Shown piece by piece: positions 21,000 through 32,488 of a DNA stretch of 64,000 nucleotides (position 1 is the stretch's first letter; every line of letters starts with the position of its first letter). The translations under genes and the position numbers were made by a program. This DNA is from Channallabes apus (lineage: Eukaryota > Chordata > Actinopteri > Siluriformes > Clariidae), in NCBI GenBank assembly GCA_030522415.1, contig CM060115.1, positions 17,216,691 through 17,280,690 on the forward strand. The letters run 5' to 3'. The notes under the pieces were generated by a model that had not been told where the DNA came from, searched no databases, and saw nothing but the letters and a program-made list of their open reading frames with translations.

Positions 21000-23900
21000 T
21001 CACATTCTATTTATCAGGCCCGTTTCTTTAATAAAATCAAAGAAGATTTTACTATTTTTTTGGCTCGCCCATTTTATAATAACCTTTAAATCTATCTCCT
21101 GATTTATATTCTTTCCTATTTCTTTCATCATTTTTTCTCTTTCTTGCTCATACTTCCTACAGACAAGAATAACATGAGTTATTGTTTCTTCAACATTACA
21201 GTGATCACATAATCCATTTGGGTGTTTTCCTATTATTTTAAGTGTGCTATTTAAATTTGAGTGCCCTAATACTATTCTGTTGAATATTACCTCTTCTTTC
21301 CTTGATTTACCTATACACTTTATGTTTTGATTTACCTTGTTTATTAAATTGTACAGGAATCTTCCCTTCATTTCATTATTCCACTTTACTTGACATTCTT
21401 CAACCACTTTACTCCATATTAAAACCTTAATTTCTGATTTGCTTAATGGCACTTGTATCTCTATTGTTTCTTTCTTTAAAGCTTGTTTTGCTAGTTTGTC
21501 CACTTCTTCATTTCCCCTTATTCCTACGTGTGCTGGGACCCACATGAAGTTGATTGTCGTGCCATTTTGAACAATTCTTGAATGTATATGTATGATATTA
21601 AAAAGAATGTCTTGATGACTAGATTTAAAAGATTTCAAGCTCATTAAAACTGAAGCGGAGTCTGAGCAAATTAGAATCTTGTCTAGGTTTTTTCCCTCTA
21701 CCCACTGTAAAGCCAAAAGCATTCCTATCATTTCTACAGTGTACACTGCCAAATGGTTTGACATTCTCTTTACTCCACTGATCCACTTATTGTCAGTATC
21801 TTGGGCTAAAAAAGCAACCCCAGTTGTTTGATTTTCAGCATCTTTTGATCCATCTGTATATATTAGTCTATGTCGAGGGTATCGGGTTATGGTATGCTCT
21901 GAGAATGCAGATATCAAGTCAACTTCCCTTTTTTTCCTTTTAACCTCCAACAGATGCAGATCTACTTGAGGTGTTACATATACCCATGGTTCACATTCCT
22001 GGACAACAACTGTAGGACTCATTTTGATATTATTTACCAGCAGCTCTTCTGCATATATGTTACTACACCATCCAAAACTTGTTCTACATCTTACATTTTG
22101 TTCCCAACATTTCTTTAAAACCATTTTCGTAGGGTGTTCATCTTTATGTCCCTGGAGGTTAGCCCAGTAATTTACCATTAATTGTTTTCTTCTGATATCT
22201 AGTGGCATTTCTCCTACCAGGACTTGTAAAGCTGATATGGGTGTAGTCTTAACTGCTCCACAACACTGTCTCAATGCTTGGGCTTGGATTTTATTAAGTT
22301 TTTCTAACAGGTTTTTTGAGGCAGAACCATATACCACACATCCATAATCAAAAACAGACCGAATCATTGCTACATAAATAGTTTTTAATGAAGAAAGACT
22401 TGCCCCCCATTCCACTCCACTCACACATCTCATGATATTTAAAACCTTCTGACATTTCTCAACTATTTTATTAATATGTTCAAGCCATATAAGTTTTACA
22501 TCGAAGTAAATACCTAAGAACTTAAATACCTTTACCCTTTCCAATGATTTCCCATACATCGTCATTCTCAATTCTGGAACTTTCTTCTTCCTAGAAAAAA
22601 TTATTGTTTTAGTTTTTTCCACTGAAAATTTAAAACCCCAATCATATGCCCACTCTTCTACTTTCCTAATTGCCTCTTGTATTTTCCTATTAATAAATAG
22701 TAGATTTCTTCCTTTTTTCCAAAGTGCCCCATCATCTGCAAACAGAGACCTACCAATATCTGGCTCTACTTGGTTTAACATGTCATTTATCATAATGGAA
22801 AATAATAATGGACTAATTACACTCCCTTGTGGAGTTCCATTTTATATCTGATATGTACTCGACACTTCGCTCCCTATTCTTACCTGTATACTCCTGTTCT
22901 CCAGAAAATCTTTTATCCAGTTATATATTCTTCCACCTATATTCATCTTTCTTAATTTAATCACAAGTCCACATCATATCATAAGCCTTCTCAATATCTA
23001 AAAATACTGCTATTACCGATTCTTTATTTATCTGTGCCTTTCTAATATCATTTTCTAAACATACAATAGGATCCATTGTCCCTCTTCCTTTTCTAAAACC
23101 ACTTTGATATTTCGTTATGAGTCCTCTTTTTTCCGCTATATATGACAACCTTTCTGTAACCATCCTTTCCATTATTTTACAAATATTTGACGTAAGAGCT
23201 ATTGGTCTATAGTTAGAGGGATCTGAAGGATCTTTGCCTGGTTTTCTGATAGGTATTATTATTGCTTCTTTCCACGCTTTTGGTAGCTTTCCTTCCTCCC
23301 ATACTTTATTATATAGTTCTAAAATTTTCCCCAGAGCCCTATCCTTCAAATGTTTAAGCATTATATATACTATCTGGTCCTTCCCTGGAGATGATAGTTT
23401 TTTATTTGCTTTACAAATAGCTCTCCTCAATTCATCTCTGTTGAACAGGAAGTTAATTGGCTGGTTTTCCATTCCCCCACTCCGTACCATCACATCCATA
23501 TTTAGTTTTTTTGTTATTTCTCTTCTCCTTTTACCTTCCTCACTTAAGTTCCCTGCTCCATGAATTTGTGCTAGTGTTTTTCCTAACATTTCTGCCTTAT
23601 CCTTGTCCATTACTGCCAATTTTCCTTCTGACTCTAATACTGGGTATTCCCACTCTTTCTTATTACCTTTCATTCTCTTGATCATATTCCACACCTCACC
23701 TACTGGAGTTGTTCTTCCAATTTCACTACAAAACTTCTTCCACCTTTTTCTTTTGGCTTGCTTTATAGTTCTTCTCACAAGTGCTTGAGCTTTCTTGTAT
23801 AGAATTAAATTATTATAGTTATGTGTTCTTTTAAGAAGTTTAAAAGCCTTATTTCTATCTCTCACAACTTTACTACACTTATCTGACCACCAAGGTACAG

Positions 23901-24758
23901 CTCTTCTTGTCATTTTCCCTTTACTTTTTGGGATTGATTCTAATGCTGCTTCTAGTATTGCTGCACACACTTTTTCATTAAAGCTGTCAATATCTTCCTT
24001 TGGATCAATTTGTCCCACTTTTTCCTCGCACTTTTCCTCAAATTTATCCCAATTTGCTTTTTCAAATATCCATTTTCCTCCTCTTTGATTTTCTGACCTA
24101 TCTGTTTCCACATCCAATGTTATAATTATTGGGTAGTGATCGCTTCCAATACTAGATTCCCCCCCACACTTCCCAGTTACACTTACTAGCCAAGTTATTT
24201 GACACTAGTGTCAAGTCCAGAACAGACTCTATTCCTGTATGTACGTCTATCCTTGTTCCCTTCCCGTCGTTTAAACATACCAGTTCTCTCTCCTCTATTA
24301 ATTCCTCAACTACTTGTCCATTGGCATTTATGTATCTTCCTCCCCATAGTGTATTATGAGCGTTTAAGTCACCACACCATATCACTCTGTTTTTCTTGCC
24401 CATGTGCTTCCTTTAATTTCTCTAATATCAACTTTTTACACGGGTTGTAATAATTTATAATAACTACCTCCTGACCTCTACCCCATATCCCCACAGCAAT
24501 ATATTCTTGATCCCTTCCTTTTCCAATTACTCTATATGGACTTCCTTGTTTAATGAATGTTGCACACCCACCACCATTCCCTTGTTCCCTATCATGCCTT
24601 ATCATACTGTATCCTAATAAAACAAAATCTAAGCCACTTTTCAACCAAGTTTCTTGAATACATATTACATCCGGTTTTATAATTAACTCTTCGATAAATT
24701 GCTTGAACTCCTGACCATTTGCTATCAGAGATCTTGCATTCCACTGAATTATTATCAT
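21000..24758 (-). pseudogene. I-clade LINE ORF2: endonuclease, RT and RNase H, frameshifted
   Basis: Domains run in order on the minus strand. The AP-type endonuclease (24758-24130) starts MIIIQWNARSLIANG and has the ICIQETWL Glu segment, VIWCGDLNAHNTLWGG, and a GSDHYP-type end. The RT (about 23300-22100) has NYRPIALTSNICKIMERM, FLDIEKAYD with a catalytic Asp, GTPQGSVISPLLF and LFADDGALW. The RNase H (about 21870-21480) has IYTDGSKDAE, a VEMIGMLLAL Glu segment, ICSDSASV and FMWVPAHVGIRGNEEVDKLA. A C-terminal CxxC-H-C segment (LCDHCNVEETITHVILVC) follows. Reading needs frame changes near 24400, 24160 and 22960, and there is a stop near 22845 (before NGTPQGS). It is therefore inactive, but recently so, since each domain is otherwise well preserved. 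Confidence 0.88.
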
Positions 24759-24765
24759 CTATATT

Positions 24766-26016
24766 TTATCCACACGTCTCTTGGCTTGATCTTATCTGCA
24801 GTTCATCTCTAACTTCTTCCCAAGTCAAACCTGTCATTCCCAGATGACGTATCGCTGCTATTACAACTAACTGCGTCTTTTGTGTTTTTGATTCAATCCC
24901 AGCTGTACTATTTATTACTCCAGCAATAAATGTCACTAATTTTTTCTTTTCAACCAACAAATGTTCTTTTGGAGCTTCATTGTTTCCTTCAGCTAAAACC
25001 CCCGACTGATCTCTCTGATCTTTAGTTTGCCCTTTAACCTGTTTTGCGGCCTCTGTATATGTTAGCTTCTTCTCCACCCTCCTTTTCTGAATCTGCATTT
25101 CCATTTTCTGTACTTCACATCCTCTGAATGCTGCACTATGTGCCCCTCCACAATTGCAACACTTTGGTTGTACTCCGTCCTCACACTTTCCATATTCATG
25201 CTTTCCTCCACAACGAGCACATCTACACTGTTCCCTCCATCTTGTAGCTACGTGCCCAAATCTTTGACAATTAAAACATCTCATTGGCCTTGGTATATAT
25301 TCTCTTACAATGTAACGCATTACCCCAATCATTACTCTTTTTGGGATTTCTTCCCCTTGAAATTCTATTACTACTGTTTCTGTGTCTTTTCTGGTTCCAT
25401 CTGTAACTGATTTTAGCATTAGTGCATTTATTATCTTCCCTCCTTTTAAGTTACCTTTGAACTCTTCCATACTTATATTAAGAGGAACACCAAAAATGAT
25501 CCCTTTTCGACCACCACTTTTAGTATTTGCTCCAACTCTGTTTGTGCTGACAACTTTAATTCCTCCTATATCCTTCAGTTTGAGTGCTTTATTTGCTTGC
25601 TCCTCCTTATTACATCCAATAAGCAAATTTCCTTCAGGGAGGACTTTAGCGAAAACAATATTTCCAATATCTCGATTTATGATCTTAGTTAGTTTAATTG
25701 GATTAATTTTGCTTACCCCAAACTGATCACCAAACCTTACGATGCATTTTATACTATCTCTACTCTTTTCATCAGATTCCTCTACATCGCCCCTTTTCTT
25801 CCGTTTTTCTCCCCGATTTTTCCCCCTTCTTACTTCATTCCAGCAATTTCCTGATGACCTTTCACTCTCCACTTCACTTGCTACATCCATACTCCCTTCA
25901 CTATCTCCCCACTCACGCCTCTCTGTTCCATTCACGGAGCAGTTGTGTCTTGCCGCAGTTGCTTTCCGGGTTCTCGCTGTGGCTTCCGCCATTTCGCGTT
26001 CCTCCTCAGCCTCCAT
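24766..26016 (-). CDS. I-clade LINE ORF1, gag-like zinc-knuckle protein
   Basis: About 416 codons from ATG at 26016 (MEAEEEREMAEATARTRKA). An open frame extends upstream to 26094, but the extra codons lie beyond the target duplication in DIRS sequence, so the internal Met is the true start. The N-terminal third is charged and probably disordered. An RRM/gag-like middle follows (IKCIVRFGDQFGVSKINPI, then GIIFGVPLNISMEEFKGNL). Three CCHC-type zinc knuckles come next, around MRCFNCQRFGHVATR, CRCARCGGKHEYGKC and PKCCNCGGAHSAAFRGC. Such proteins bind element RNA in the ribonucleoprotein particle (family knowledge). The frame is fully open. One oddity is ATRWREQC, where a Cys is normally expected near the second position. 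Confidence 0.85.
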   Translation of the reverse strand: MEAEEEREMAEATARTRKATAARHNCSVNGTERREWGDSEGSMDVASEVESERSSGNCWNEVRRGKNRGEKRKKRGDVEESDEKSRDSIKCIVRFGDQFGVSKINPIKLTKIINRDIGNIVFAKVLPEGNLLIGCNKEEQANKALKLKDIGGIKVVSTNRVGANTKSGGRKGIIFGVPLNISMEEFKGNLKGGKIINALMLKSVTDGTRKDTETVVIEFQGEEIPKRVMIGVMRYIVREYIPRPMRCFNCQRFGHVATRWREQCRCARCGGKHEYGKCEDGVQPKCCNCGGAHSAAFRGCEVQKMEMQIQKRRVEKKLTYTEAAKQVKGQTKDQRDQSGVLAEGNNEAPKEHLLVEKKKLVTFIAGVINSTAGIESKTQKTQLVVIAAIRHLGMTGLTWEEVRDELQIRSSQETCG

Positions 26017-26052
26017 CGAGCTGTTAGCTCTCGCGTAACGATTGGTCGATCG

Positions 26053-26245
26053 ATCTGAGGTCGTTGCCGGCTCACCTGTTTTTATAACCTCCACCTAGAT
26101 CTAATCAGATGACGTCACCTGTCGAGGTTATATATAGCCAAAAACTTTGGCGTGTTTTCACAGCATGCTTCAACGACCGGCAACGCGACAAACTGGTTCC
26201 CATAGCGTTTTCACGCAGCATCGAGTGTAGCCTTGCTAGGGAACT
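26053..26245. repeat. DIRS A upstream terminal repeat
   Basis: The sequence is inverted relative to 7060-7225. It contains GTTGCCGGCTCACCTG, TTATATATAGCCAAAAAC and CATAGCGTTTTCACGCAGC. It ends with ATCGAGTGTAGCCTTGCTAG near 26240, which is the outer end copied in the internal complementary region at about 7337-7360. It defines the far boundary of DIRS A. Confidence 0.8.
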
Positions 26246-26943
26246 GAACGTTTTGGTGAAACTATTGGCTGAGAAGCCTTGACACCTACATGAGGATTCA
26301 CTTTACCATCACTAGTGTGTAGCACCTTGTTTCTGGAGGAACGTTGTTTCATTTCATTGTGTAGATGGTTGAAATGTGAATAAAAGCCGATTTCACTTGA
26401 CTTGATACAGGCAGTTACCATTTTAATCACTGGCAAAAGGCCAGACCACGCCCACTCAGGCAGATTCTTCCGTATTATACCAGCGGAGCCCAGCGGAGTC
26501 GGAGAGATTAATGAGCTCAGGGGGTAAGTCATGGTTTCTTTTACTCTAATTCTGCTAAACACACATACTGTACAAACACACACACACACACACACTTTCC
26601 TATTCAGTTCTCATTTTGTATAGATTTTTTTAAAATCATGATCCTTGTTGTTTTTTGACGTCTGATATTAAACAAAGGATCAGTTCTTGTTTATTTCCTC
26701 GAGTGTGTGTAGAAAGTGTAAAACTCCACTCTTCTCCTCACCATCTCATACTCCTCCATGCTACCTGCCGGTTATCTGGAACCCCCGCCCCCCTTTCCCA
26801 CCTTTCTAGGTTCAGAGCATGTTTTGAGTGACAGATGGAGGACAGGAGAGAACAAGTTACTCATCAAGCTCCAATTAAGAAGGCAAACCTGAGCGATAGA
26901 GAGAGCACAGAGACAGGAGGAGACATACATAAAAGCAGGAATG

Positions 26944-26996
<53 letters not shown>

Positions 26997-27522
26997 GGTG
27001 TGAGGGTGTGTGGGTGTATGGACACACAAGCCTGTACTTGTTAAGAGATATGTTTATGGGTATTAACACATTCAATAATCGCGTTTTTTGGGGTTTTTTA
27101 AAATATCGTTGCTTGTTAGAAAAATCTGTCAAGCTACTCGTGTTTTAAATTCATGGTCTCCTTTTCCCCAAATTCCTTGTTTGATGCTGTCTACACAGTC
27201 TTGCACTGTAACGCTCTTCCACAGACCCCATTGTTGACCTGCACAGAGATCATAGAGATCTTGAGCTGCTATGGGTCTGCAGCCTCCCCTTCCCTCCACA
27301 CTGGAGAAAAATCATGTCATTGATCATGTATAGCTCGGTCCCCTTTATATTACTTAAAGATGCTGTACAAGATTGAAAAAATATAACAAAGATCGAGAAT
27401 AGGAAAAAGGTATTTTTCACCATATGTTTTTATAATGTAGGCTAATAATTAATTTTTTCAGGTGGCCAAAACAAGCACAACATCCTCATACTGTACTAAT
27501 ATTAGCTTCCCATCATCTAGAA
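26246..27522. other. Gene-free stretch with CA/GT microsatellites
   Basis: No gene was identified. It contains a (CA)n tract at 26576-26596 and a (GT)n tract at 26945-26987 followed by GAGAGA. There is a donor-like AGGGGGTAAGTCATGG at about 26519. Open frames across the tracts are low-complexity artefacts. Confidence 0.5.
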
Positions 27523-27702
27523 CAGGGGTCTCCAAATCCAGTCCTGGAGGGCCAGTGTCCAACACAGTTTGGTGATTCTTCTTCTCAAACACACCTGATT
27601 TAACTAACCTGTTAATTACTAGGTTCAGTGGGTGTGTTTAGGTGTTGGTGAATTACAAACTGCTGGTCACTGGCCCTCCAGGACTGGATTTGGAGGCCCC
27701 TG
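27523..27702. mobile_element. 180-bp hAT-type MITE
   Basis: Inverted ends CAGGGGTCTCCAAATCCAGT at 27523 and, on the other strand, CAGGGGCCTCCAAATCCAGT ending at 27702. The inverted match extends about 35 bp into CCTGGAGGGCCAGTG. The flanks ATCTAGAA and TTCTAGAA form an 8-bp target duplication with one mismatch. It has no coding capacity. Confidence 0.85.
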
Positions 27703-27869
27703 TTCTAGAACAATGCTGGAGATTTCAAAACTATGAAATAATGGAATAACGTAATTAATTAACAACATTAACAGTCAGTTGTTATTTTAAGGCATGAAAG
27801 TCAGCTGTTCTGCAACAGTTCTCGCAAGAACTGCATTATGTAAATATATATTATGTAGTGCCTTTGTAA

Positions 27870-28180
27870 AACCCATCATGTTTCTCATGAAGACCTTCCT
27901 AGGACAACAAGACCAAAACTGAGCTCTGCTGCAGAGGAGACGTTCATTTAGAGTCACCAGCCTCAGAAATCACCAATTAATAACCAGCACCTCAGATTAT
28001 AGCCGTTATGAAGCTTTACAGAGCAGAAGTAGCAGATATACATCTCAATATCAACTGTTCAAAGGAGATTATTGTGGATTTTGGATAATAAACACCTTCA
28101 GTATCTTCAGTAAGTATTTTACAGTGTAGAGAGAAAGTAACATCAGCAATGAGCATGGAGTTAGAAGGGGTACACAAACT
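27870..28180. repeat. Dispersed Tc1-type repeat, uninterrupted copy
   Basis: This matches 53400-53556 and then 54305-54440 of the right block as one continuous unit, through CCTCAGATTATAGCCGTTAT and CATCTCAATATCAAC to GAGCATGGAGTTAGAA. It is therefore the empty site for the hAT element at 53557-54304. Confidence 0.7.
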
Positions 28181-29177
28181 CTTCACTGGTACTTGTGTGT
28201 TTGTATGTGTGTGTGTGTGTTAATGGTAACTTTGTGGCCATAACATACTGTAGTCATATTGGGCTTGTTTTGAGCTTGTTTATGAAGGTGTGGTTGTTTC
28301 TTTGTCTCGTGGGAGTTGGCACGCTCAGATGTATAATGAGATTTTTTTTAAAAGTACAGTATGTTCCTCTGGATTAGGGCGTCTGCAAAATGACATGAAT
28401 GTAAATCTAGTAGAGATCTATCTGACATTCTGACTCTCAACTTTGCCTCAGTCACTGTTTCAATTCTGTGCCTCGTCTCCATCGCCGTCTCCCCACCCTC
28501 ATCTCAGTCTCTGTCTCCCATGCCATGTATCAATTCTATGCATAACCATAATTTACTTAAATGTACTTAATGTTAATTAACGTTTGTGTATTTCAGCACT
28601 GCTTTCTGTTATCGATGTCATTACTTTACTACTCTATCTGTGTCTCCTCATACTGTTGCAAAAGTAAATATTTGTTGTAGAAGGTTAAACATTACCAGGG
28701 ATCGTGACCATGAGCTCTGGCTCACAGAGTTCTGATCGTGCTGATTAAACACAATTATTCTGACAATCATTCTAATGCAATAAACATGTTTAATCTCTGC
28801 TTTAGGAAGTGTGGAGCTGGAGAGGAATATGAAGGAGAAGCTGCTGCTGAGGAGGGGAGTCGAGGTAACTTCATCTCCATCTCGCACCCGGAGCCAGAGA
28901 CGAGCTTTAAATGAGAGCGAGGTACAGAAAGGGAGAAAATGTGAAGGGTATAAGAAAAGAAAGAAATGTAAAATAACAGGCACAGCAGAGAGTATAAGAG
29001 AGAAAGAAAAGAATAAAAAGAGAGAAAATATTGGGAAAGAGGAAATGAGAGAAGAAAGATGTCATGGTGTCTCACTCCTTCTGAAAGGGAAATATGACAA
29101 AAGAGATATAAAGAAAAAAAAGCCAACTACTGGTAGCACAAAAAATGAGTTGGGAGTGGAGAGAAAGATGATGCAAC

Positions 29178-29208
<31 letters not shown>

Positions 29209-29454
29209 AAACAGTGAGATAAGTAGATCGATGGAAAGATAGGTGGCGCATGATGGTGGCAGATGTTACCTGTAGTGTGTGTGTGTGTGTGTGTGTGTGT
29301 GCTTGTGGCCTGTGATGGATTGGCACCCATCCATGACACCCAACTGTCATGTTTCATGATCACTTCATGACCTGTCTGCCATTTTTCCTCATGTGCTCAT
29401 GTTTTTCTAGCCTGTCATGTGTCTTTTCCCATGCACCCCTTTTCCACCCCATCT
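28181..29454. other. Unassigned stretch with purine-rich and GA/GT repeats
   Basis: Contains GT tracts (28194-28222 and 29275-29302) and a GA tract (29178-29205). An open frame of 143 codons at 28811-29242 (+) encodes a Lys/Glu/Arg-rich low-complexity product starting MELERNMKEKLLLRRGVEVT. No conserved domain was recognised and the composition follows the purine-rich DNA, so it is probably not a gene. A host exon cannot be excluded. Confidence 0.4.
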
Positions 29455-29840
29455 AGCCACCAGCACCATTTCCACCGATTACACCTGCGAGATTGCTGGC
29501 TCTCACATCAAAACATCTTCTTCTGTCAAAAATTTAGGAGTAATCTTTGACTCCACACTCTCCTTTCAGCCTCACATTAAATCTGTCACTAAATCTGCTT
29601 TCTTTCATTTGCGCCGCATTGCCCAACTGCGTCCCTTCATCAGTACCAAAGATGCTGAAACTGTCATCCATGCATTCGTATCATCACGCATTAATTACTG
29701 TAATGCCCTTTTCATTGGTCTACCTGCCAGCTCCATCTCCAGATTACAATATATTCAAAACTCTGCAGCTAGAATACTCACTCATACCAAACGCTCTGCT
29801 CATATAACCCCAATCTTGTCCGATCTACATTTTTTTACAT
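29455..29840 (+). pseudogene. L2-like LINE RT C-terminal fragment
   Basis: Reads SSSVKNLGVIFDSTLSFQPH, FFHLRRIAQLRPFIS and SRINYCNALFIGLP, then IQNSAARILTHTKRSAHITP, the thumb/C-terminal module of an L2-type RT. It diverges from the copies at 2.4-2.8 kb and 33.1-33.4 kb, so it is a different subfamily. It ends at DLHFF, where sequence of the opposite orientation begins. Confidence 0.8.
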
Positions 29841-30070
29841 TGTCTCAAAGCAGCTTCACAAAATGAAAAGAAAATTTATGGAAGTGTGTATGAGTGAGAC
29901 AAAATGTGTTTAGATAATAATGAGACTGAGAGATAGTCCCTGATGAACAAGCCAAGGGCGACAGTGGCAGGGGAAAACTCCTTGAGATGACAATAGGAAG
30001 AAACCATGAGAGGAACCAGACTCAACAGGGAACCCATCCTCATTTGGGTGATAATGGATAAACTAAAAGT
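29841..30070 (-). mobile_element. L2 3' UTR fragment in inverted orientation
   Basis: On the minus strand it reads GAGGATGGGTTCCCTGTTGA, GTCTGGTTCCTCTCATGG and CTGCTTTGAGACAATGT. This is the L2 3' UTR seen in plus orientation at 34090-34200 and 50230-50450. It abuts a plus-strand RT fragment head-on. Confidence 0.8.
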
Positions 30071-30553
30071 CTAAAAACTTCTAATTTAGTTTTTCTCCAC
30101 TTTCACTGGAGATTACAGGTTATTTTCTCATTTTCTCGCTTTCGCCTCTTGATTTGTGTTTGTCGCGTCGTTCTTTGATTTCTTGGTTTTTGGATCTCTT
30201 GCTTCCATTTTGACTACGATCTTCTTCTTCTGACCATGGCTTTTGTGTTACAATTTGTCTCTGTCACCTTGTTTTTCCCTATTCCCTGGTATGATCATTG
30301 CTTCTGTTATTTGACCACGCTCTTGTCTATTGCTGCTGTCACTCATCTACACTTGGATCCTCTCGATCAGTGTCGCTGCATGACAGATACTCAAATCCAG
30401 TGCAAAATGTCTTAGCAAGTCACAATATCTTAAACTTTTTTCTAAAATAATGTTATTATAGAAAAAAGCCTAAAACAAATACTAAGCTATTATTCTGTAT
30501 ATTTTGTACAGCTAGTTAAAAAGAATCCCATTAAATATCTCATATTTAATATT
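30071..30553. other. Gene-free stretch before DIRS B
   Basis: No gene or element was recognised. The 3' part is AT-rich. Confidence 0.45.
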
Positions 30554-30745
30554 ATGTTCCCTTTCAAAGGCTAAACGAGATGCTGCGTGAAAACGCTATG
30601 CGAACATCTTTTCGTGTTGCTGGTTGTGAAGTATGTGTGTATCAAACAAGCCAAATTTTGGCTTATATAACCTCGGTCGGGTGACGTCATCTGATGACAT
30701 GCACCTGCAGGTTATAAATAGGAGTGAACCGGAAACATTCCCCAG
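30554..30745. repeat. DIRS B left inverted terminal repeat
   Basis: Starts TGTTCCCTTTCAAAGGCTAA and extends through the TTATAAATAGGAGTGAACCG promoter-like TATA region. It is the reverse complement of about 36843-37000, with scattered mismatches. Confidence 0.75.
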
Positions 30746-30836
30746 ATCTTTGTCTTCACCGACATTGTGCAAGTGTGTGTGTCACAAGCATACTAAATTA
30801 AGCATAAAGTAAAAGTGTATAAACTCATCAGCAATA

Positions 30837-32018
30837 ATGGCGGAATTTAGAGTGAGATGTCCCCCCCCCCCCATGTGAAAATTTCCTTTCTGAGGGTGAT
30901 CCACACACTTTCTGTTTGGGTGAGAAGCACGCTCTCGAAGGGCTTAGAGGAGAGTGCGAACACTGTGATCTTTTTCCCATGAAGGTGCTGCGCGCACGCC
31001 TCACGTTCTTTAGGGAACCACGAGCCTTGCTGCACTCCTCGGGCTCACAAGCGGATCTGGCCGAGGCACGCAAGACGGAGTCCCTCCTTTCTCTCGTCCT
31101 CTCCCCCGATGGCGAAGTCTCTCCTTCAACTTCACGAGCGCACTTCGGTGCTTCTCGTGAGTGTGTAGAAGAGACTCATTCTCTTGCTTTTGTCGATATG
31201 AAAGTAGCTAGCTCAGAACGCTCCTCTAAGGATCATAGAGAGTATGAGGAGCTGCTCGAAGTTAAAATGTTTGCAGTCGAGCGACTGCACATTGATTGGC
31301 CACAGGAGCAAAACGGTCAAAATTAGACGACAGATTTCTGTTGGGTGGCCAGGAGATGGAGCCACAATGATGCATACTCCCCTTTTTTGATGACCTCCAC
31401 AATGAGTTAACTCGTTCTTGGAGTAAACCTTTTTCATCACGTATTTTTGTACCATTTTTCGCTTTATGCGAACATCGTTAATGCAAGAGCACGAGGTTAT
31501 ATGGTGATGCCCCAGATAGAAGAGACGCTTGCGTGTTTCCTCTCTCCTGGGACATCATCCTCATTAAAGAAGCCAACACTTACTTCCAAGCCATGTAGAA
31601 CTTCTTCTACCCTGGTAGGGAAGGCGTTCCAAGCAGCAGGTCAGGCCGGCGCTTCCTTGCACACCATGGCGGTCTTGCAGGCATACCAGGCTGATCTGCA
31701 GAAGGATTTGAGCACGAGCGGCACTGTGAATCAAGAAGCATTCACAAAATTATGCCGGGCTACTGATTTGTCCCTTCGTGCTACTAAACAAACAGCCCAT
31801 GCTATCGCCATTCTATGGCCTCCCTGGTGTCCGCTGAAAGACAACAATGGTTAAATCTGACAGGCATCAAGGTTAAGGATCGAACATTCCTCCTATTCGG
31901 CGAAGCTGTTAATTCGTACGCCACTAGTTTTCGAGAGGCTAAGCTATATGAACAAGCTTTTGGGAAATTTCTCCCACGTCGTGCTCAAGAGTCGAGGCCA
32001 TCGGCCACACAGCCTTGA
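30837..32018 (+). pseudogene. DIRS B gag-like ORF1, frameshifted
   Basis: Begins MAEFRVRCPPP at 30837, then shifts frame in a C homopolymer at 30861-30874. The following open pieces are 30916-31326 (ENFLSEG, EKHALEGLRGECEHC) and 31501-31854 (GKAFQAAGQAGASLHTMAVL, then LCRATDLSLRATKQTA). The last is 31815-32018 (MASLVSAERQQWLNL and LPRRAQESRPS). The order and the ATDLSLRATKQTA-AERQ-WLNL pattern match the ORF1 capsid-like protein of vertebrate DIRS1 elements. At least three frame changes make it non-functional. Confidence 0.75.
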
Positions 32019-32488
32019 CCAGATCTGATTCCCGCCAGACGAGAGGCGCAGAAGGAGAGCGTTAGCAGCCAGGCACCCCCTCGTAAAGACTGGGGTACGG
32101 CTCGCCGCACCGCAGAGGCCACCTCTAAGAGATCAGATCACATCCACATCTTATTTTCTAAGAAGATGTCTTGAAACTTATGCGCCCAGGACCGTGGGGG
32201 TGACCGGGGAGGGGTGCGGAACATTCTTTCCTATAACAGCATGCACCCCCAGGGGGTCGGTCGGTGTTCAGTGTCTTTGGTGTTTTGGACAACACCTGTC
32301 TCCAAGAGGATGTTAGTCCTTCGGTCATATCCTGATCTATTCCAGGATGCCAAACCACTAACACCCCAAGAAATAACTTAGTGGGATCTTCGCAGGCTGA
32401 ACCGCTATCCCAAAAAGTACAGATTCAAGATGTTAACTGTCAAAATTATTGTCTCACAAATCCAACCAGAGGATTGGTTTGTGACAAT

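Larger units (their letters stand above)
20902..26051 (-). mobile_element. Near full-length I-clade (Nimb-like) LINE with 13-bp target duplication
   Basis: A 5.15-kb minus-strand LINE flanked by the perfect duplication GATCTGAGGTCGT at 20889-20901 and 26052-26064. It carries ORF1 with CCHC knuckles (24766-26016), then ORF2 with endonuclease, RT and RNase H (21000-24758). A short 3' UTR contains GAAGGTGGCGGTAATGCACC and ends in an (AAG)n tail, seen as CTTCTTCTTC on the plus strand at 20902. An RNase H-bearing ORF2 and this tail fit the I clade. The 5' leader is only about 35 bp, so the copy appears complete. The insertion site lies inside the DIRS A terminal repeat; the other DIRS terminal repeat (about 7212-7224) shows the unbroken site. 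Confidence 0.9.

Noticed and set aside
23234..26038. Plus-strand ORFs inside the I-clade LINE
   Set aside because: Ser/Pro/Phe-rich shadows of the minus-strand ORF1 and ORF2.
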